Positions 59,901-64,000 of a stretch of 64,000 bases of DNA are shown piece by piece (within the stretch, counting starts at the first letter, position 1; the number at the start of each line of letters is the position of its first letter). The notes under the pieces are model-generated. The model was not told the DNA's origin, searched no databases, and worked only from the letters and a program-made list of their open reading frames with translations. Location: positions 1 through 64,000 of the forward strand of contig JALMLS010000516.1 in assembly GCA_038496445.1 (NCBI GenBank). Direction: 5' to 3'. Both the position numbers and the translations under genes were made by a program. The stretch comes from Trichosphaerium sp. ATCC 40318 (Eukaryota; Discosea; Flabellinia; Trichosidae).

Positions 59901-60368
59901 GAGAGGCTTTAGAGAATAACTTACAACCAGTTATTAAAACTTTATCTCAAAGTGTATTTAAGAGTAAGACAAAACGTCAAGCAGTAGTATCAACAATACA
60001 AAACATCGGCAGGGTACACAAACACATAAGGACAACATTCGCTTTTTTGTTTGTGCATGGGGTTTCTTTTCTGATTTTTTTCTTAGATTTTTGTTAACAA
60101 CTCAAGTTTGATTCCTGGAGAGAAAAGTCGTTGTGAAGTGCTTCTTGGTATTGAGTCTGTTGATAAGAGTGCTCAGACACATCATATATATAGATGTTGG
60201 GAGATTATTGATGATATTATGGAGAGTATGGGTGAGTTACTTGACGAACCTATAACAAGTGATGCAAAAGTTGAACAAACTCTAAAGTTAATTAATGCAA
60301 CAAAAGAGATTTTGGACTTATTAGCTGAATGTGCTACTACGACAGGAATTAATGCTTTTGATAATTGA
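56991..60368 (+). CDS. LRR protein with long disordered N-terminus (SHOC2/Ras-type LRRs)
   Basis: Basic, Ser-rich N-terminus (MEKKSKGVPNKQRTLKLEKR), a coiled segment (EFACIAEQIREENRELKELI), Ser/Pro-rich linkers (FERPSPRDSR, HPNSPRSPSPLSPD), then eight or so typical 23-residue LRRs (LQLAKNKFVKFPNL, LTELDLSHNMIE, LFLGDNDLG, LEFLNMSQNHLE, LRRLDVRENRLVQLPSKI, LKTLNVSNNNLTLLPSS) and an acidic linker (DSNDNSEDDSGTD), with a helical C-terminal part (ALENNLQPVIKTLSQSVFK, TLKLINATKEILDLL). The class of LRR is different from the F-box/LRR genes. It could scaffold small-GTPase or kinase signalling. Confidence 0.78.
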
Positions 60369-60965
60369 GAGAGAAAAATATACCCTTTATATTGATATCA
60401 AGGATTGAAATCAAAAGTGTAAAATAGTGAAATAAAGATAACATTAGATAAAAAAAAACCATGTTGTTTTTTTCCAGTAGTTCACTCTTGTTCAATATCT
60501 TCCTTAGTGTATTCATAAAGAACTCTATTAAAATCCTGACAGCTAGAGGATATTGGAAGTACAATAACAAGTTTGTTTTGAAATGATATTGCTCAAAGGT
60601 GGGCCTATGGTCACCCTTAAAAGAGCATGCCTAAATCTACATTTCCGTTGACATTGTGTTTGTTTTACCTGGTGCAACGCTGTCAACAACAGCTATCCTG
60701 TATAAACTTAAACTAACTGTTTTGTTAATGCCGTTGATAGGAACATGTTAATAAAACATTGTAAAGGAAGTGTCAGTTTTTATTGAGTGTTCTTTTTTAC
60801 AGCACTACTTTGTCTGCACCATGCGAGTTTGAAGTGCTACTTTTTCAGGTTATGTACCTATGTTTGAGATTAGGTAAACAATCAATGCTATCCTTTGATA
60901 TCTGAGGACGTTTTTCGATTGTGAGAAAGAAAACAGATTCCAACTGCTCGACGTCTTTAGAACTA
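60369..60965. other. Intergenic, no gene
   Basis: AT-rich; no supported frame. Lies downstream of the LRR gene. Confidence 0.5.
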
Positions 60966-61125
60966 ATCATAGGGCAATTAATAAATTAACATCAATAGCA
61001 CCTGACATTGCTTTAATGCATTCATATGTAATATTATTCCCTGAACATTCAATAGTGTAACCCAGTGATTGCTTGTATACCTTCTACTGTAACTGACTTA
61101 CATCTCACTAACAGTTTCTGGTTTT
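60966..61125 (-). pseudogene. Decayed F-box/LRR repeat remnant
   Basis: On the minus strand I read VRCKSVTVEGIQAITGLHY, then, after a frame change, IECSGNNITYECIKAMSGAI and DVNLLIAL-stop. These match the paralogue consensus GVHTIDLSGCNVTDEGIKALSGV. The stretch lacks F-box and start, and is broken by a frame shift and a stop, so it is a fragment. It lies 179 bases from the end of the intact gene 61304, suggesting loss from a former tandem copy. Confidence 0.6.
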
Positions 61126-61303
61126 TCCAAGTATAAAGTCATATTCAAAAAAACAACTATTTATTTAGACTTAATTTCGAAAGGGTACGCTGTATTGAAA
61201 AAAAGAGCTTGTTGGGTAAATAATAGTCCATTGGTTTAATGGTAGATAGATGTGGAGAGTTGTATTGAGTGTTTTGAGATCGCTCTTTTTGTAGTCAAAC
61301 AAA
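61126..61303. other. Short spacer
   Basis: 3' flank of the F-box/LRR gene. No gene. Confidence 0.5.
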
Positions 61304-62855
61304 TCACCAAGAAAAAGCTCGCTTGTTCATTAAGGTTTCAGATATGTTTTTACAACGCTTTAGGCTTATCCTTTTAACATCACCCAAACTATTAATGGCA
61401 CCTTCAGTAATATTATCATTGCCAACAAGGCTTAATTTATGTGCATCCATAAAAACTTTAATCCCTTCATCAGTTACTAAAGGACATCCTCGGAGACATA
61501 CATTCCTTGCTCCACCGAGATACTTAACGCCTTCATCAGTAATTAGATTACATCCTCTCAATGATATGGTTTTGACGCCTCCAAGAGCCTTGATGCCTTC
61601 GTCAGTGACTTTCAAACATCCGTATAAACAAATAGAGTTGACACCTCCGAGATGCTTTATACCTTCACTAGAAACATTAACACATCCTTTGAGATTAATC
61701 TCTTGGACTCCAGAAAGTGATTTAATAGCCTCATCACTCACAAATATCCTATTCTTTAAGTTGATAATCTTAACACCACTCAAAGCCTTGATACCTTCAT
61801 TTATGTCAATAGTATTCGTATGTTTAAAACTCAAATCGATTGAATGAACACCAGCAAGTGCAGCAATACCAACACTAGTTATCTTTTTACAATTTGGTAG
61901 ACTTATAGTGTGAACGCCAGAAAGAGCTTCAAGTCCGTAATCAGTAATATGCCTAGGTGGGTACATTTTCTGTACACCTTTGAACGCTCTTATACCTTCG
62001 TCAGTAACATTCTTCAAAGCGCTCATCTCGACAACTCTAGCTCCTTTAAAAGCCATCATACATCTATCAGTTAACTTTGTATTGCATCCAAAATAAATAA
62101 CACTCGCTCCACCAAGAGGTATCAAATCATCATCTGAGAATCTATTTGAGCCTGTAATGAACTCATCTACTCCAGCCAACTGTTTATAAGCAGAAATTGG
62201 TCCCTTTAGCTGAGGTAAGGCTAATTTCTTTGCGCCCTTTAAATACTGTAGTATTGTAGTTGAAAGACCGTAACACCTTAGTATAAGGCTCTCAATACAC
62301 TTTAAGTAAGAGATACCTTTATCTGTAATCTTATAACTTGATACGCTCAAACACTTGACACGTGGAATATGCTTCAACCCTTCATCTGAGATATATTTGC
62401 AACGCATCAGGTTAATTGTATGTACGTTTGATAAGTGACATAGATGGTCATTTGTCACTGATGTACCACTCAAGTCAATAGTATGTAGATTAGACATAAG
62501 GCGAAAAGAGCCACTTGAAGGTATGGAGTAACATGCAAAGTTTAAGGACTTTGCTTTCGCTAATATTTTTGCAGCATCTTCTCCATAGCAGCTATAAAGT
62601 TCAATCTCTACTTTGAAATGTGCGTTTTTAAGTGTCTTGAAATACTTCTCTATGCAATCTATTTGTGAAAGGCTGGTTATTGACGCTGTTGCGTATCCCA
62701 TAGAGTTACGCATAAAGTTTGTCATTTTCCAACACGTTTTAGTTAATAAACCCCATTCATAGCGTTGAAGGAACGTAAGAATATGTTCTAGAATATCGGG
62801 GAAGAGGTTGATCAAGTTTTGATTGTCATTTGCTTCATTTTGATCTGACGCGTCT
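61304..62855 (-). CDS. F-box/leucine-rich-repeat protein, largest family member
   Basis: F-box-like start NLINLFPDILEHILTFLQRY and LLTKTCWKMTNFMRN, then about 17 LRRs (VHTINLMRCKYISDEGLKHI, AGVHSIDLSFKHTNTIDINE, VNSICLYGCLKVTDEGIKAL, VKTISLRGCNLITDEGVKYL). The end reads KRCKNISETLMNKRAFSW. Upstream of the frame's first ATG-less codon the frame is open to an acceptor (ACTTATAG, 62856), so a small first exon is missing, as in the paralogue at 8305. Predicted substrate receptor of an SCF complex. Confidence 0.85.
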
Positions 62856-63208
62856 CTATAAGTGCGTTAGTGGCGTATGGGAGCAATAAAAGATGCTGGC
62901 GAAGGTAAGTAAGCGAACCAGAACAAACACAAGTAATGTTGCTAAAATTAGCAGCTGGCAGCATAATACGCAACAAGGAGCGTTAAATAAGATACAAAGC
63001 GGTATGCGGTCGACGGTAAAGGTCTTTTTCGCAAAAAATCTCCGTGCCTGTTAGTTTGGTTGCTTGATAGCTCCGCCATTCTGGAAAGCAATAAAATTGG
63101 GATTAGAAGTACACACGTCTCGCTAATGCCTTCTTGCGATTTTACAGCACTCCAAAAACGCGTTGAAAAGTCAACGTCGGTCACCACGAGGTAAGAAAAC
63201 ACGTGCCT
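62856..63208. other. Region with possible short host gene and left target duplication
   Basis: A + strand ATG at 62893 opens MLAK, with a good donor (GTAAGT) at 62905 and an acceptor (TTTTACAG) at 63147 before the exon CACTCCAAAAACGCG, 63148-63190, followed by GTAAGAAAAC at 63191. The next exon would start after TTGCAG at 63963. The peptide (SKNALKSQRRSPR) is very short. A minus frame of 84 codons (63202-62948) competes. Host gene identity is unresolved. Confidence 0.35.
63192..63208 (+). repeat. Left 17-bp target site duplication
   Basis: TAAGAAAACACGTGCCT, identical to 63915-63931. It is placed right after a GAG|GTAAGA splice donor, and includes CACGTG. Confidence 0.85.
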
Positions 63209-63914
63209 GCGAGAACATAAAGTCTAAGATAGATATCAAATACCACACAAATAGAATAATACAAGAATTTCTAGGTAAAAATAAAGATACAAAAGATCCT
63301 ATAACATTATACAACGAACATGCAGGTGGAAACAACTTATTTTGCAAATCTAAGTGGCCAACCAAGAATAAAACTAATCCAACATACGACCAAATAGAAC
63401 TTGCGAAACTCGGTAGCTCCATTACAATTAAAACAAAAGATTACAATATCAAACCTTGGTACTTAACCAAAAACAATTCCAACCCCACAAACTTCAGAGG
63501 CTCACAAGGATATGTCACAAAAGAATTCATAAGCGAACTTAAAGAGAAAACTGGTACAAACAAAACTAATTTAATCAACACCCTAGCTAAACGACTGAAC
63601 CACATGTACATCACTTATCTATATAACAAATACCGTACTAGATGCCTAGAAACCCACACCTTAAAAAAATCAAAAGGTCAACATGTACCGATGCACTACG
63701 TAAGATGGCAAGCCAAAGTCATACGCATGCGTCAATTCCTACCAATCACAAATGCAATACCTCTTTTTCCCAACACAACTAATACTAATACGGTAATCAC
63801 ATAGCATTTGTTATAACAGCCAACCCAAACGCTTCGGCGTAGCCCTTTGGAGGCTAGAGGTGGGTTGGCTGTATAAAGATCGTTATTGACTTTTTTTTTT
63901 TTTTTTTTTTTTTT
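63209..63914 (+). mobile_element. Inserted ~706-bp retroelement-like fragment
   Basis: It is bounded by perfect 17-bp direct repeats. From its first bases it is open in frame (RACENIKSKIDIKYHTNR ... MHYVRWQAKVIRMRQF) for about 200 codons, with a stop at 63804, but it has no ATG near its left end, as expected for a 5'-truncated element. A ~110-base untranslated 3' region follows with a hairpin and a run of about 25 T. The frame is rich in Asn, Lys and Thr and matches nothing I recognise; it could be the C-terminal part of a reverse transcriptase polyprotein. If it came by target-primed reverse transcription it ends in T instead of A, or the true element is on the opposite strand. Confidence 0.7.
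63816..63872 (+). ncRNA. Three-way-junction hairpin at element 3' end
   Basis: Outer stem: ACAGCCAACCCA (63816-63827) pairs perfectly with TGGGTTGGCTGT (63861-63872). Inside are two small hairpins: ACGC-TTCG-GCGT (63829-63840, a UUCG tetraloop closed by C-G) and AGCC-ctttgga-GGCT (63841-63855). A 57-base fold, followed 18 bases later by a T run (63890-63915). Such 3' structures are recognised by reverse transcriptases of some non-LTR elements; for this element the role is inferred. Confidence 0.8.
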
Positions 63915-63931
63915 TAAGAAAACACGTGCCT
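63915..63931 (+). repeat. Right 17-bp target site duplication
   Basis: Second copy of TAAGAAAACACGTGCCT directly after the T run. The sequence downstream (TCTTAGGGTGC ... AATTGCAG) is intron-like, ending in an acceptor at 63963. Confidence 0.85.
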
Positions 63932-64000
63932 TCTTAGGGTGCTTTATAATCATTAATTGCAGACCTTTACTATGTGACATTTTAGCAGCAAGTTAAAATG

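Noticed and set aside
63732-63980. Minus frame with a lysine run across the T tract
   Set aside because: The lysine run is the antisense of the T tail of the inserted element and spans the junction, so it is not a gene.

Overview
The window is nuclear DNA from a unicellular eukaryote with a compact, AT-rich, intron-dense genome. Most genes are cut by many GT-AG introns of about 35 to 110 bases, often starting GTACG or GTAAG. Intergenic spaces are usually a few hundred bases. One spliceosomal-type tRNA-Ser is present, with no operons, no viral hallmark genes and no prokaryotic signals. The taxon cannot be fixed from sequence alone: the gene set (ADAM-like protease, NAPE-PLD, SIRT6/7-type sirtuin, TMEM63-like channel, Pho88/SND3-like protein) is broadly eukaryotic, and the F-box/LRR genes and the WYxVT-repeat nuclease belong to families that expand in some protists and fungi. 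Because the supplied open reading frames follow single exons, I rebuilt the gene models by hand from splice sites and reading phase; spans given are from start codon to stop codon and include introns.

Layout. 1-1679: 3' part of a secreted C-type-lectin repeat gene (-). 2749-4688: multi-pass membrane protein (-). 5435-7749: ADAM-type metalloprotease with a ricin-B lectin tail (-). 8305-9580: F-box/LRR protein (-). 9987-11051: R3H-domain protein (-). 11713-12567: Hri1-like protein (-). 12762-13484: LEA2/WHy-like protein (-). 13743-14143: small protein (-). 14233-14831: secreted Cys-rich protein (+). 14987-15666: repeat protein (-). 15733-17531: two-RRM SR protein (-). 17886-17967: tRNA-Ser(AGA). 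18161-19973: GDSL phospholipase B (-). 20264-21530: divergent ADP/ATP carrier (+). 22382-24201: coiled-coil tail-anchored protein (-). 24843-25343: tandem ubiquitin-like protein (-). 26046-26268: a run of hairpins. 26419-29580: TMEM63/CSC1-like channel (+). 31710-34819: sirtuin fused to kelch repeats (-). 35428-37010: NAPE-PLD (-). 37267-40574: repeat protein with a C-terminal nuclease-like domain (-). 40834-42589: TauE/SafE permease (+). 42957-43409: two-TM protein (-). 43644-45543: F-box/TBC protein (-). 45971-49909: vWA type I membrane protein (+). 50049-50765: F-box/LRR protein (-). 51657-55225: tandem adenosine deaminase (-). 55317-56639: Pho88/SND3-like protein (+). 56991-60368: LRR protein (+). 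60966-61125: decayed LRR remnant. 61304-62855: F-box/LRR protein (-). 63209-63914: an inserted retroelement-like fragment between 17-bp target duplications.

The most notable items are the insertion at 63.2-63.9 kb (target duplication, T-tract and three-way-junction hairpin), the sirtuin-kelch fusion, the two-domain adenosine deaminase whose second half has lost its metal site, the F-box/TBC fusion, the ADP/ATP carrier without its RRRMMM signature, a strong excess of the palindrome CACGTG, and several one-base frame breaks next to homopolymers that may be assembly errors or real lesions. The genes do not form a single pathway; they look like an ordinary mixed chromosomal segment with a scattered F-box/LRR family.
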